From Aureobasidium sp. EXF-3400 (Eukaryota > Ascomycota > Dothideomycetes > Dothideales > Saccotheciaceae): DNA of 64,000 bases. Position 1 is the stretch's first letter. Every line of letters starts with the position of its first letter. Below are positions 22,699-33,501 of the stretch, piece by piece. The stretch is taken from positions 62,001 to 126,000 of the forward strand of contig SWBL01000105.1 in the NCBI GenBank assembly GCA_024195585.1. The letters run 5' to 3'. The translations under genes were made by a program, and so were the position numbers. The notes beneath the pieces were generated by a model, which saw nothing but the letters and a program-made list of their open reading frames with translations, was not told the origin of the DNA and did no database searches.

Positions 22699-25600
22699 AT
22701 GGATAGCGATCCCATCGTGAGCAGCCCGGTCAAGAGGCAGAAGACTGCTGGCGGCTTCCGCCCTGCTGGTCGTCGGCCACAGACACAGTCACAGACAAGC
22801 GCTTCCGGAACGATACCGACGCAAATTCTTTCACGACCAGCGCCCCAGGCCAATCTGACTTTTGCTAACCTCATGGCCGATTTGACTGGCGATTCACAAC
22901 CCTTTCACACCCAGCCGACCCAACTCCTGCCAACCGCCCAGAAGCGCTCTCACTCATCCACCCCGACCGTCCAGGTTGCACGCAGCTCGCCCGCTCCTGT
23001 TCCCGAGTCACCTCTGCCACAACCTCACTCTCGTCCCCAAAGTACCTTGGGTGCTCGTTTTGCTCCTCCTGGAACCTCTTTCAGACGTCCCGGAGGCATC
23101 CCACAACCCCGTCATGTGCCGCTCATTAACATCGACGACGACGATGACTTTGTCGATCCCCCGGTTGACCGCAGTTCTGACACTGAGGGCCCCGCTACAC
23201 AATCCACCATAATCCCTACCGCTTTTACAAAGGGCGGGAGGAACCTCGACTCCTCTCCCAACCGTGTTTACGAAAGTCCCAAGTCTTCGGCTGAGAAATT
23301 CAAGAGCTTGACTTCTTCCTTCGCCTATAGTGCCGGTGGGATGGAAAGTGCATATGGAGGCGTCTCGAGAAACAAGCCCCAGCATCGTCAGCCTGCGCCT
23401 TCGCGTGCTCAGCCTGTCGAAGACATGACAATCAACGATATTTTCGAAGTACCGGATCAGAAAAAGGTGGAGCGTATGATGACTGTTGCACCTGGCCGAC
23501 CTATCAGTGTGCTCTATAAGGCTTTGAAGACTTGCCACGGCAGTTTTGACGATGCCGTCGACATGATTTTCCGTCAAGAAGGAGACAAGGGCGATATGGA
23601 TATTGTCGACCTTACCAGTTCAGACATCGAGAGTAACGTCGCGAAACCTAGTGCCCAGCCCAGAGCGGCCGCCAAACAACAAGTCAAAGCACCTACACGA
23701 ACCATCGCCGATAAGTACTCGACCAAGCCCAAGCCGACTGGTGCCACAACCCCGGAGGCCACAAAACCCAGAAGACGCTTGATGCAAGGTCGCAAGAATC
23801 CTGTATCGCCTATCGGCTCTCCTTCTCCCACCAAACCTGTCGAGGCTGTACCGAAGAAGCGCGCTGTCATCATCGACTCGGACGATTCTGATGCTGAGTC
23901 TGGAAAGGAGTCGTCTGAAGAAGATACTAGTGACTTCGATGGTCGTGTGCTCAAGTTCTTCAACACGTGCAGTGCTCAGGATCTGGCCGATATGTCTAAC
24001 GAGAAACTGGAGATCGCCCAATTTATATTGTCCAAGAAGCCTTTCCGCAGTCTGAATGCCATCCGAAACATCTCAGATGCTGCCCCTTTGAAGTCGGGCA
24101 AGAAGTCTGCCAAAAAAGCAATTGGAGACAAGGTCTTGGATGTATGCGAAGTAATGTACAAGGGGTACGAGGCTGTTGACGAGCTGGTCGAAAAATGCGA
24201 CAACCTTGGTAAACCTATTGCCGATACGATGAAACAATGGGGTGTTGACTTTGCTGCCGCCACCAAGGATGGCGAGTTGGCTCTTACCTCACTAGAAGAC
24301 ACACAACACGATTCTGGCATGGGCACTCCTGCCAGCTCCACAGGTGTTCTCGACGATGATGATGACGATATAGTCAAGCCCAAGACATCCAGACCCAACA
24401 AGCTCAAGAAGAACATCTTCCTCAAGCAGCCCACTAACATGAGCACCGATCTTACCATGAAGGATTATCAGCTGTTCGGCCTGAATTGGCTCAATTTGCT
24501 CTGGTCTAAGAAGCTGAGCTGTATTCTGGCTGATGACATGGGTTTGGGAAAGACCTGTCAGGTCATTGCTTTCCTTGCTCACCTTAAGCAGATGGAAGTG
24601 CCGGGTGTTCACCTCGTCGTGGTTCCTGGATCTACCCTGGAGAACTGGATCAGAGAATTGAACCGATTCTGCCCTGCTTTGAACGTTGCTCCTTACTACG
24701 GCTCACAGGCCGAAAGAGAAAACCAGCGCTACGACTACGGATCTCGTCTGGACGAGATTGATGTTATCGTGACCACTTATGAAACAGCTGTCGGAAAACA
24801 CGACACAGACTTCTTGCGCAAAACAGTACGTCCTGTGGTGTGCGTTTTCGACGAAGGTCACGCCTTGAAGAACAGCCAGTCCAAGAGACATCAACAGTTG
24901 ATGCGCATTCCCGCCGAATTCCGCCTTCTCTTGACCGGTACACCACTACAAAACAACCTGCAAGAACTTGCTTCGTTGCTTTCGTTTATCCTTCCTAGCC
25001 TCTTCAACTCGCGACGAGAGGAGCTCGACAGCATTTTCAAGTTCAAAGCTACTACTAAGGACGCCGATCACGCAGCTTTGCTGTCTGCACAACGTATCGC
25101 ACGAGCTCGCTCCATGATGACACCATTCATCCTTCGTCGAAAGAAGCAGCAGGTCCTGAAACACATGCCTGCCAAGCACCGTCGTGTCGAGTACTGTGAT
25201 ATGCTGCCCGAGCAACGCGATGTATATAACGAGATGGTCAAGCAAGCCGTGGATGCTCGGGCACAACCTAAGAAGGGTGGTGTCAAAGCAGCCAAGACTG
25301 CGCAGGAGATGACCGCGCTGCGCTTCGCAGCTCTGCATCCTCTTCTGCTAAGACGAAAGTACGGCGATAAGGAGTTGACGAAAATGGCAAAGACTCTCCA
25401 ACGGTCCGAGGAGTACGGCGACAATAAGCCGGAACTCATCTGGAGACTGCTCACGGAGCAGACCAAGGGTGGTGACTTTGGCATGCACCGATTCTGTCTT
25501 GAGTATGACTTCCTGACAAAATACTCTCTGTCCAACAACGAGTGGATGAACAGTGGAAAAGTCAACAAGCTGAAAGAATTACTCGAGGGCTATATCAAGA

Positions 25601-26301
25601 ACGGTGATCGCACGCTCATCTTCTCTCAGTTCACGACAATGATGGACATTTTGGAATCTGTCCTGGAGACACTGTCGATCAAATTCATGCGCCTCGACGG
25701 TAGCACAGCTATGGCGACCCGTCAGGATATCATCGATCAGTTCACCACTGACACTTCCATCCCTGTGTTCATGCTCAGTACCAAAGCAGGTGGTGCGGGT
25801 ATCAACTTGGCTTGTGCCAACAAAGTTATCATCCTCGACTCTGGATTTAACCCTCAAGACGACATCCAAGCCGAAAACCGCGCCCATCGCGTCGGTCAAA
25901 CCCGCGATGTCGAGGTCGTCCGCCTGGTCACCCGCGGCACCATCGAAGAACAGATCCACGCACTCGGAGAATCCAAGCTCGCGCTTGACGACCGCGTTGC
26001 TGGCGCCGCAGAAGATGCCGCAGCTGAGAAGAAGCTCGAGGCCGATGCAGCACTTGCCGTCGAAGACATGTTCTTCAAGCACCTAACAGAGGAAAAGAAT
26101 GACGAGCACCCAAAGATGGAGGACAAAGATTCCATCGACGCCATGGATATCACCAGGGACGACACTGCCTCGGCGAAGAGTAAGGATCTTCGCGACGAGT
26201 TCAGAAACGGACTCAAAGATGCTGGTCTCGATGTCAAGGAAGAAAAAGATGTTAAAGCAGAAGCTGACGTGAAGGAGGAAGTCGATGTGAAGAAGGAATG
26301 A
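22699..26301 (+). CDS. FUN30: Fun30/SMARCAD1-family SNF2 chromatin remodeler
   Basis: 1200 aa in one exon. The N-terminal ~250 residues are disordered. A CUE-like ubiquitin-binding element lies near 260-290 (SVLYKALKTCHGSFDDAVDMIF). The SNF2 core starts near 590: motif I ADDMGLGKTCQ near 610, motif II DEGH near 718, motif III LLTGTPLQNNL, and C-lobe motifs STKAGGAGINLACANKVI and QAENRAHRVGQTR near 1060. The DEGH box is characteristic of the Fun30/SMARCAD1/Fft3 branch. These ATPases act in heterochromatin inheritance and DNA-end resection. The tail holds a six-residue repeat rich in VKxE (see the repeat entry). The start MDSDPIVSSPVKRQK is preferred over upstream in-frame non-ATG sequence. Nuclear. 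Confidence 0.95.
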   Translation: MDSDPIVSSPVKRQKTAGGFRPAGRRPQTQSQTSASGTIPTQILSRPAPQANLTFANLMADLTGDSQPFHTQPTQLLPTAQKRSHSSTPTVQVARSSPAPVPESPLPQPHSRPQSTLGARFAPPGTSFRRPGGIPQPRHVPLINIDDDDDFVDPPVDRSSDTEGPATQSTIIPTAFTKGGRNLDSSPNRVYESPKSSAEKFKSLTSSFAYSAGGMESAYGGVSRNKPQHRQPAPSRAQPVEDMTINDIFEVPDQKKVERMMTVAPGRPISVLYKALKTCHGSFDDAVDMIFRQEGDKGDMDIVDLTSSDIESNVAKPSAQPRAAAKQQVKAPTRTIADKYSTKPKPTGATTPEATKPRRRLMQGRKNPVSPIGSPSPTKPVEAVPKKRAVIIDSDDSDAESGKESSEEDTSDFDGRVLKFFNTCSAQDLADMSNEKLEIAQFILSKKPFRSLNAIRNISDAAPLKSGKKSAKKAIGDKVLDVCEVMYKGYEAVDELVEKCDNLGKPIADTMKQWGVDFAAATKDGELALTSLEDTQHDSGMGTPASSTGVLDDDDDDIVKPKTSRPNKLKKNIFLKQPTNMSTDLTMKDYQLFGLNWLNLLWSKKLSCILADDMGLGKTCQVIAFLAHLKQMEVPGVHLVVVPGSTLENWIRELNRFCPALNVAPYYGSQAERENQRYDYGSRLDEIDVIVTTYETAVGKHDTDFLRKTVRPVVCVFDEGHALKNSQSKRHQQLMRIPAEFRLLLTGTPLQNNLQELASLLSFILPSLFNSRREELDSIFKFKATTKDADHAALLSAQRIARARSMMTPFILRRKKQQVLKHMPAKHRRVEYCDMLPEQRDVYNEMVKQAVDARAQPKKGGVKAAKTAQEMTALRFAALHPLLLRRKYGDKELTKMAKTLQRSEEYGDNKPELIWRLLTEQTKGGDFGMHRFCLEYDFLTKYSLSNNEWMNSGKVNKLKELLEGYIKNGDRTLIFSQFTTMMDILESVLETLSIKFMRLDGSTAMATRQDIIDQFTTDTSIPVFMLSTKAGGAGINLACANKVIILDSGFNPQDDIQAENRAHRVGQTRDVEVVRLVTRGTIEEQIHALGESKLALDDRVAGAAEDAAAEKKLEADAALAVEDMFFKHLTEEKNDEHPKMEDKDSIDAMDITRDDTASAKSKDLRDEFRNGLKDAGLDVKEEKDVKAEADVKEEVDVKKE
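26230..26298 (+). repeat. 18-bp tandem repeat encoding DVKxEx units
   Basis: Four in-frame units of 18 bp (the last is 15 bp) immediately before the FUN30 stop codon. They encode DVKEEK, DVKAEA, DVKEEV and DVKKE. Codon choices differ between units, so this is not a very recent expansion. Confidence 0.85.
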
Positions 26302-26881
26302 TGACATGATGAAAAGTTTGCATGATGGCATAAACTATACAACGAGTACTGCAACAATGGTGTTCTTGATGAGGAAAGTTCTTTCTTATTTGGTATAGAT
26401 TCAAAAGAGTCACGGCTGTTCAGACGACGGAACATGCAAGGCATATGGCGTAATTTTGCTTCTAGAAAGCGTACACGATGAGGAAGAGAAAGAGGCGGAA
26501 AGTTTAGATGAAAGAAATCGAACATCGCTCTTGCACACAAGGAGTTAGATGGCAATATCACTATGGTTTCATACTTTGCTGGACCTTTTCATTGCACCAC
26601 AGAACGATCCTTCCATTTGAAACAGCTACAGGTCATTATCGAAATTTTATGGAACTCAATTCGTCTTGTTTTGTATCTGAGATGAGACGTAGGACTCTCT
26701 TTGGCAGTATCTGTGAGCTGAGAGCGCATCAAACATCCCTCAGTGGAGCGCAGAGCAGACAATTGCTTACAAGCAAATCCCGAATAGGGATAAAAGTCCT
26801 TGAACGAAATCTCGTTGCTTTTGTGCAACAACACAGATGAGTTCACACGGGGTTGTCGTTTGAGATGATTGAATAGCCCAA
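26302..26881. other. Convergent 3' region after FUN30
   Basis: 580 bp between FUN30 and the minus-strand unknown gene. No supportable gene. Confidence 0.4.
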
Positions 26882-28097
26882 CTACTCGACCGTAATCAAG
26901 AAGGCTTGGAGAGCGCCATAGGCACGGCAAAGGGCAGCTCTGTCGCCTGCTTTTACAGCTTGCTTCATCATCTGGATGAGCTGTTTGACTTCTGGCAATG
27001 CAAACACTCTCATGGAGTATTCTTGGAAGATCTGGGTGGTGATTCGGCCGTACTCTTCTGCAAGGGGGTCTGGCCCGAAATGGCTGGTGAACGAGATTTC
27101 TTCACTCTGCGCGATAGATGGTGTAGATGCCGGAGTCGGTGTCGGTGTCTTGTAAGGCACAAGGTCCACAGGGTGGGATTGCTCTTGTTGCTCTTGCTTG
27201 ATAGAGGCGGGTTCATCGTCATCCGACAAGTCGATCACGACACTACCTCGAGAGTGCGGCTGAGATGGTAGTTCTTGCGGCAGGAATTCGGTTCGTGAAG
27301 GGGCTTTCACGACTATGACTGCTTGTTCTTGGACCTGATGATGTTGGCTGGATCGTAAAGACACACGAGGTGATTTGCGAGTCTACTGTGCTGGTTAGTG
27401 GTCGTGGTTCAGACAATCGGAATTGCTTTCTTACAATTGTCGCGTCCTCATCTTCGTCCTCGTCCTCGACACAATCGAATTGAGTCAAGCTGGAAGTATC
27501 TGAACTTGCTTCACTGTCCCGAAGTTGCGACGGGTTGAGACAGCGATGTTTTGAGTCCATGAGGAGTACCTTCGACAGAGTACCGTCTGTCTTTTGGAAG
27601 GAATACTTCCCATGATTGAAGTGGTGCACCAGCGCAACCATCAATTCACCCCTTAAATAGAACTTGTACTGAAGCAGGAAAACTGTGCTGTCTTTGTCGT
27701 CAGGGGTCTCAACTGCTAGAAACTCGAGCGTCAGTCTCTCACAGTCGGTTCCATGAACTTGACAACCAGCACAACAGACATGTCTCAAATAGCTTCCTGG
27801 ACAGTCTGGATGGTGAATGACACCACCCTCAGCTCGCGCATCTGTTTTGAACCGAGGAAAAGACTTGTTCATACGACCGGCGAAGGCGTTACGTCGGCAT
27901 CGATCGATGACCTCTTCGTAGCTTGGGAAGACGCCCAGATATTTCCTCGAAGGTTGGGCGTGGTATCCGATCCAGATCGAGTTACCTTCAGCCTGAAATG
28001 GAGCAACCTGAAGACTCATGGACGCGTCTGAACCGTGGTTTCCAGGATCGCTCAACGGCGAGAAACACGTAGAGGGAAGTTTCGTGTGTCGAACCAT
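26882..28097 (-). CDS. Unrecognised protein, paralogue of 28534-30658
   Basis: Two exons, 28097-27435 and 27382-26882, give 387 aa; the 52-bp intron is GTAAGA..CACAGTAG, where the TAG must be the acceptor to avoid an in-frame stop. I do not recognise the family. N-terminal part: SIWIGYHAQPSRKYLGVFPSY, a Cys cluster HVCCAGCQVHGTDC, then YKFYLRGELMVALVHHFNHG followed by KYSFQKTDGT. Middle: an acidic run (EDEDEDED) and VVIDLSDDDEPASIKQE, which looks like a SUMO-interacting motif followed by a SUMO-acceptor consensus. C-terminal ~70 residues are helical, ending LQAFLITVE. The same ordered elements occur in the neighbouring gene, so the two are tandem, diverged duplicates. Probably nuclear (inference). 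A later ATG at Met27 is a possible start. Confidence 0.75.
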
Positions 28098-28533
28098 TGT
28101 GTGCTAGGATGAGAAGACGTGCTCCCCAGTTGGAGTTTGGAGTAGGTTTGTGAGTTTCCGAAGGCGTGTGTAATGCAGTGTGTGATAATCACTGAGATTG
28201 AATCTTTCGATGATGCTCGAGGCTGTTGTGACTGTGTTGGAAGGTGCGAGAGTGAAACAAACAAAGAAGCGGCTTCCTACAGCGCGACTGTTGCACCGCC
28301 AAAACACGTGCTTGTCACAGACGGCGACTTCCATGTCCAAAGTAGGTAGAAGGGTCAACTTACACTCGTGACTTATTGCCTTGCGTACCTGCTACAACTT
28401 CCGCACCTCTATTTTTGACATTTCGCATCGTCTCATAATCATCATTCATGTTTCCTTCTCTCTCTACCCACCAGACAGGGCATTGCTTCAACCCAGCGAT
28501 CCGTTTCCCTCTACTAGGATGCCCTTACAGAGA
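28098..28533. promoter_or_regulatory. Spacer between the two paralogues
   Basis: 436 bp: 3' flank of the upstream paralogue and promoter of the downstream one. No gene seen. Confidence 0.35.
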
Positions 28534-30658
28534 CTAACCATGACGTGTGATGAGATACACCTTCAAGTCCATCTTGAGCTCCCTCACACGTTCCTGTTCA
28601 CCAGCGAGAAGTGACGCCTTCAACAACAACGCCATCTTCTCCACCTCATCGTCGTCCTGGGCGTCAGGGTACTTGACGTAGACCTCACGCAACAGAATCG
28701 AGAACTCTCTCATCGTTGTTTCGCTGGTCGAGATCTTGGGCTCGGAAAGAACCATGGCGTTTGTGTCTTGAGCTTGACTGGCAGGTGGAGCTATCGAGTC
28801 GATGGCGACGGCTTGTGAAATACTCGGAGACGCTGATGTTTTGACAGGTATACTGGATTCGAGCGTTCCACATGATGCCGGAGTGGTCGGGGGCCTCGAA
28901 GATCCCGGGGGTACGGGAGTCGCTGGCACACGATACGAGGAGGTTTCGGTCAAAGCTGGAGGGCAGGATGCAGCTTCTCCACCATCATTCTCGGCACCCA
29001 TTTTCGCATGGAATGACTGGATCTGCTCGGCCGACTTTGCATCTGTGATTGCGTTCTCACCTTGTGAGTCGAGCTTGGCCACCCGATGTGTGCTGAACTG
29101 CTCCAAGTGCTTACCGTACATGGATTCGATCGTGAAGCTGAAATGGTCAGTATAGGTTCATGCAAGATATGAGAGAATCGCCTTACTCATCAGCACAGCC
29201 AATACCCCCTACAGTCCCGACCATATGTTTGATGCGAGCTATGAAGTCATCACGAGCGTCAGAACCACCAAACTCCAGCAAAACGACACCTCCGGTCATT
29301 CTATCCGCAGACTCGTTGATACTGCGTGTTATTTCCTTGCTCAAAATGACCTTGAGAGACCTCTGTCTGCTATACAGTACATACTGTGCATGCTGCTCGG
29401 TCATCAGGAACGGGTCATCGGTGGTAGGGTCGATCAGAGATCCCTCGCGAGATTCGATGGTGAAGGCATGATTGCCGTACATCAGCTGGAGAGCTGGTCC
29501 AGTGAGATGGTAGGCGAGCATGCATGCTTCTTTGATGTGCAACAGAGAGCGAACCGGTCCCTGTGTCCGGACGTGGCTTGGCTGTGAGTGTCTGGCTGAG
29601 GTTGCAGAAGGACGTCTAAATCTGAGCTGCTTCAGCTTGGCCATGGAAAGCGGAGTAGCTATGTGTGAGACTTTTGCAAAGTCGATTTCCTTGCCGTGTG
29701 GCACATATGAACCTGCAACAATACGTCGCTTGGATGGAGGCTCAGGGCAGTCTGCGAAAGGAACCTCGACCTGACCACTTACAAGCTGTCCCTCCATGTT
29801 TCCGCTTCTGGTAAGGGTGCGCATCACCTGCGCAACCTGCAATGTCGTATCGTCAAGATCACCAGCGAACTGTGCTACTGGTTTACTAGATTTGGTAGAA
29901 GTGCTTGTCGATCGTCTCTCCGGAGAGCCCAGACTACCAATGTTGGTACTGCGAGCTGATCTTGGACTTGGGAACATAGAGATACTTCCTTTGACAAGGC
30001 CGTAGAACTCGTGGTAAGTGCCATCAGCCTTCCAAAACCGGTACCTGCCGTTCTCATGACGATGCACGATAGCAAAGAGCCTCTGCAGTCCGGCTTGTTT
30101 AGACAGACGGACATAGAAAGGGTAGATGATGACCTTGAAGATCATGTCAGCATGGTCAACACCGCGGATTCGATGTTACAGGAACCTTACATTCTGCGTC
30201 CGCTCAAACGCTAGCGTCTCCAGTGGAGAGGGTTTCTCGTATTCTACGGGAGGGCTGTGAGTAGTTGGCAAGCACTCATCGCCACAGCAACGTAGACGCA
30301 AGTTCTGGAATCGGTTCTCCTTGGCCACAGTGTTTGGAAGCGGAAACCTTGGGTCTCCAGTGAGTGAGCGTGCAAGCAACTCGTTGAAGCTGGGATGTGG
30401 CCACACACGGCTACCGAGGTTATCGAGATTGCCGATCCAGGTCTCAGAGTCGAAAGGCATGGTGCGAAGGGGGCGCACACGGTCCGATCCATGATTGTAT
30501 GCTTGCTCGGCGGGCGCGAAGCAGAAGCGGCGTCTGTGTTTGTTGTCGTCGCTGTCGTCAATTGTGGCGATGACTTCCTCGGAGGATGCATTACGTGAAG
30601 GCATCTCAACAATACCGCCATTGATGGCTGCGGGAGCGCCACTGTTGCTGGCCGCCAT
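28534..30658 (-). CDS. Unrecognised protein, paralogue of 26882-28097
   Basis: Three exons, 30658-30191, 30133-29187 and 29137-28534, give 672 aa; introns are 57 and 49 bp, the first with an AAG acceptor. The start MAASNSGAP is the first ATG; the frame runs further upstream without one. Family not recognised. Elements shared in order with the neighbour: TWIGNLDN, an HPSFNELL block, a CC..C cluster (LRCCGDEC), YPFYVRL, VHRHENGRYRFWKADGTYHEF, and a C-terminal helical module ending LKVYLITRHG. An acidic hydrophobic patch EEVIATIDDSDD near residue 30 could be a SUMO-interacting motif. The central region (about 215-470) is not seen in the neighbour: KRRIVAGSYVPHG, a serine-rich linker, then about 90 residues that look globular (YGNHAFTIESREGSLIDPTT). 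Function unknown. Confidence 0.75.
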
Positions 30659-31066
30659 AGTGTCCAAGTGCAGTGACTGTAAGGATGGCGATGAAGAATC
30701 GAGGCGACGCAACAGGTGAAAGTGATGTGCGACTGTCGGGACTTGCGTGTTGTAAGTTGGTTTGTGAGGGCGAAGTGAAGTGAAACCGCGTCAGAGAATG
30801 AGAACAAAACAAAACATGTCTAGGAAATCCTCAAGGACTGCATTTTCAAGGGGGCCTTGTGTGTATTACAAAATGTGTAGAATTGGATAGTGATGTACAA
30901 ACAGCAATGCTAAAGTGATACACCCCGGCCAGTTTCAACAAGAGCTCTAAGTGTGTCCAACAGAGCGATCGGTCGCATCTGCAGGCACTAACGGTGGGCT
31001 TCTGAGAGAAGAAAGTATTCTAGAAAGGGGTTTGAAAACAGAAAGCAGATGTCGTTTTGGCCATCC
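30659..31066. other. Intergenic, no gene seen
   Basis: 408 bp: promoter of the upstream unknown gene and 3' flank of the zinc transporter gene. Confidence 0.4.
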
Positions 31067-32919
31067 CTAATGGCTATGGCCGTGATCATGGTCACCGTGA
31101 TCATGATCGTGGTCGTGATCATGTGCGTCCTCCTGCGATGGCTCAGCAGAAGCAGGAGCACAGCAGCTCTTGCCATTGCAGGCATCGTCACAGTCAAGCA
31201 AACATGCATCTGCCGCAGCGCGAAGACTGTTTGCATTGCTGGCTTGCCTGTCCAAGGTCTTACGAGAAGAGGCTCCATCTACACCAGCAAAGTGTGTGTC
31301 ATCGGCAAGGGGTGCAGAGTGATCGTGTTCAGGGTCAAGGCAGAACTCAGGCTGGATGGTAGAAGAGTGAATGCCATACTCGTGAAGGCAATCGCGAATA
31401 GCACGAGCAAGTTCCATGTATCTTGCCGAGCCCTCGCCCTTGAAGTCGAAGTCGACCTGAACGTGCAAACTTGCGACGAGCTTGGTGTCGCTCAACTGCC
31501 ACACGTGGAGGTGGTGGGCACTAACGATACCAGGGAGCTCTTCGATGTCTTCCTTGATGTCATCGATGCTCAAACCAGCAGGGACAGCTTGGAGCAAGAT
31601 ACGAGAGGCGGCAAGACAGAGAGGAATGGCCGAAGCGAGAATAATGCAGGTGATGATCAGAGAAATGCCGGGATCGGTGTAAAAGCGCCACTTGTAGTCG
31701 GTAAGCCAGATGAACAGAGCAGAAGCAATGACACCAATGTTTCCAAGAGCATCACCCATGACGTGGAGGAAAACACCACGCATGTTGAGATCGTCATGAG
31801 AATGACCGTGGCCACCACCGCTGGATTGTTCCTTGGGCTGTCTGTGTTTGTGCTGCTTGTGGTCGATGGGCTTCGACTTTTGAATGCTACCGTAGCCGTT
31901 GGCTCCATTCTTATTGAGGAGCGGCTGCTGGGTGGTCTCATCGGCGTTGTCGTCCTCGGCAGCGGATTCTTCGGTGTTTTCGCCAGATTCAATGTCTTGG
32001 AGTCTGCTAGTCTCTATGATGGAACGACGGAAAGATGAAGGGTTGACAGGGACGTCTTCGACCGAGTAAGCTCTGGAACGAGAACGGCTGGACTTTGACT
32101 TTTGACGGCGGTGGCCAGAATGGGGAACTTCAATGTCGTCGCTAGCTCCGGAGCCGCTGGCAGTCGGTTTCTTAGTCTTGGGCCAGTTTGCAACTCTGCT
32201 CTGAGGCAGCACATCGGCCACGTTTCCAGACTCGTCGGCGACATCAGCATCGTCGTCCTGGGCAGCACGGCCTTCTTCGGCGGCGCTGACGGTGTTTCCG
32301 TGTGAGTGCCCATGGGAGTGGCCGCCGTGGCTGTGGCCACCGTGACCGTGGTCGTGGAAGAGGAAGAGACCGACGATGTTGGAGGCAAGACCGAGACATC
32401 CTACAATCAGCACAAACTTAGGGTTGCTGACTTCTTGCGGCTCGACGAAACGTTGAATGGCTTCAAGGAAGATGGAGAGGCACAGGGCGACGAGGAAGAC
32501 TCCGTTAACTAGGGCTCCTAGGGTTTCGGCGCGTTGCCACTGACAGAGTGTGAGTTGGTGAGCGATTCGTGGAGGGATTATGAGTACGTACGCCGTAGGT
32601 GTACATTTTGGAAGTCGTCTTCTGGTTGGCGACCTTGACGGCCCAGAGACCGACGAGTAGGGAGATGACATCGTTAAGCTGGCCACGGGTGTAAGTCTTG
32701 CGAAGGCTGCAGTTCGGGGAGAGGAAGGCGACTGACCATGTGGAAGGAATCGGCCACGAGGGCAAGAGAATGGACGGCATAGCCTGAATGCTTTGTCAGT
32801 ATATCGGTTGTCGCACGACCTGGATAATAGCCAGACATACCGGTAACGAGCTCGATAAGGAAGAAGACGGTATCGATCGCCAGGAGGATACATATCCTCG
32901 TCGACTTTGAGAGACCCAT
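31067..32919 (-). CDS. ZRC1: Vacuolar zinc transporter, CDF family (Zrc1/Cot1 type)
   Basis: Four exons, 32919-32841, 32783-32737, 32678-32592 and 32539-31067, give 561 aa. A cation diffusion facilitator with six membrane helices. The TM2 metal site is ADSFHMLND (HxxxD), rebuilt by splicing between exons 2 and 3, and the TM5 site is HVMGD. Such H/D sites select Zn2+, and Zrc1/Cot1 load zinc (and cobalt) into the vacuole by H+ antiport. The TM4-TM5 loop is long and carries two His-rich patches (HDHGHGGHSHGGHSHGHSHG and GGGHGHSHDD). The cytosolic C-terminal domain (HHLHVWQLSDTKLVASLHV) is typical. The tail adds a Cys cluster (CLLDCDDACNGKSCC) and ends in an alternating His/Asp run. Close to the yeast vacuolar genes, but ortholog choice between Zrc1 and Cot1 is not possible here. 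Confidence 0.93.
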
Positions 32920-33501
32920 GTTTGAAGGCTGCTCTTGTGTCTAGAGAGAAGGAAAGTGGTCGAGAACTTTGGAGACGTGCGGCGTCGCGCGCGTTCGTAC
33001 GTCAAATAAATGACGACAGGCAAGCTTTTCCCTTTCTGCGAAGTCGGTGCTTAATCCTTTCAATCTTCTGTTTGTACTGAACTTCTGACTCAGCGCCTTT
33101 GCCAAATCTGTGTCTGTCCGAGATGGTCCGACCTTTCCTTCATGATATCTCACAATTTTCTTTCGGGCGTTTGTTCTAATTCGCTGCCTAAGATATGCCT
33201 TGTCGGTTCGTATTCCCAATTGCCAAGCTTCCCCATACATTTATCTCCATCAGTCCATCTCCAAGCTGTCGATATCTCGGGCCGAGATTGTTGATGAGCG
33301 TACGACCCTGCTCATGGTTATTCATCAGGTCGCCGACAACGTCAAGCCATTGCCACTTCATCAAGGCCTATCCTGTACTTGACTTGTCGATATACGATCT
33401 GGAAATGATGTGAATTGAAGGTCCACTGGAGGCATCGCATGCTGCGTGGCCGCTATCACCTCGGTCGATATATCTGTGTAGATTTACAACCCGGATTGAC
33501 G
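32920..33501. promoter_or_regulatory. Zinc-transporter upstream region
   Basis: 582 bp: promoter of the minus-strand CDF gene and 3' flank of the acyl-CoA synthetase. No gene seen, and no zinc-responsive site identified with confidence. Confidence 0.4.
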
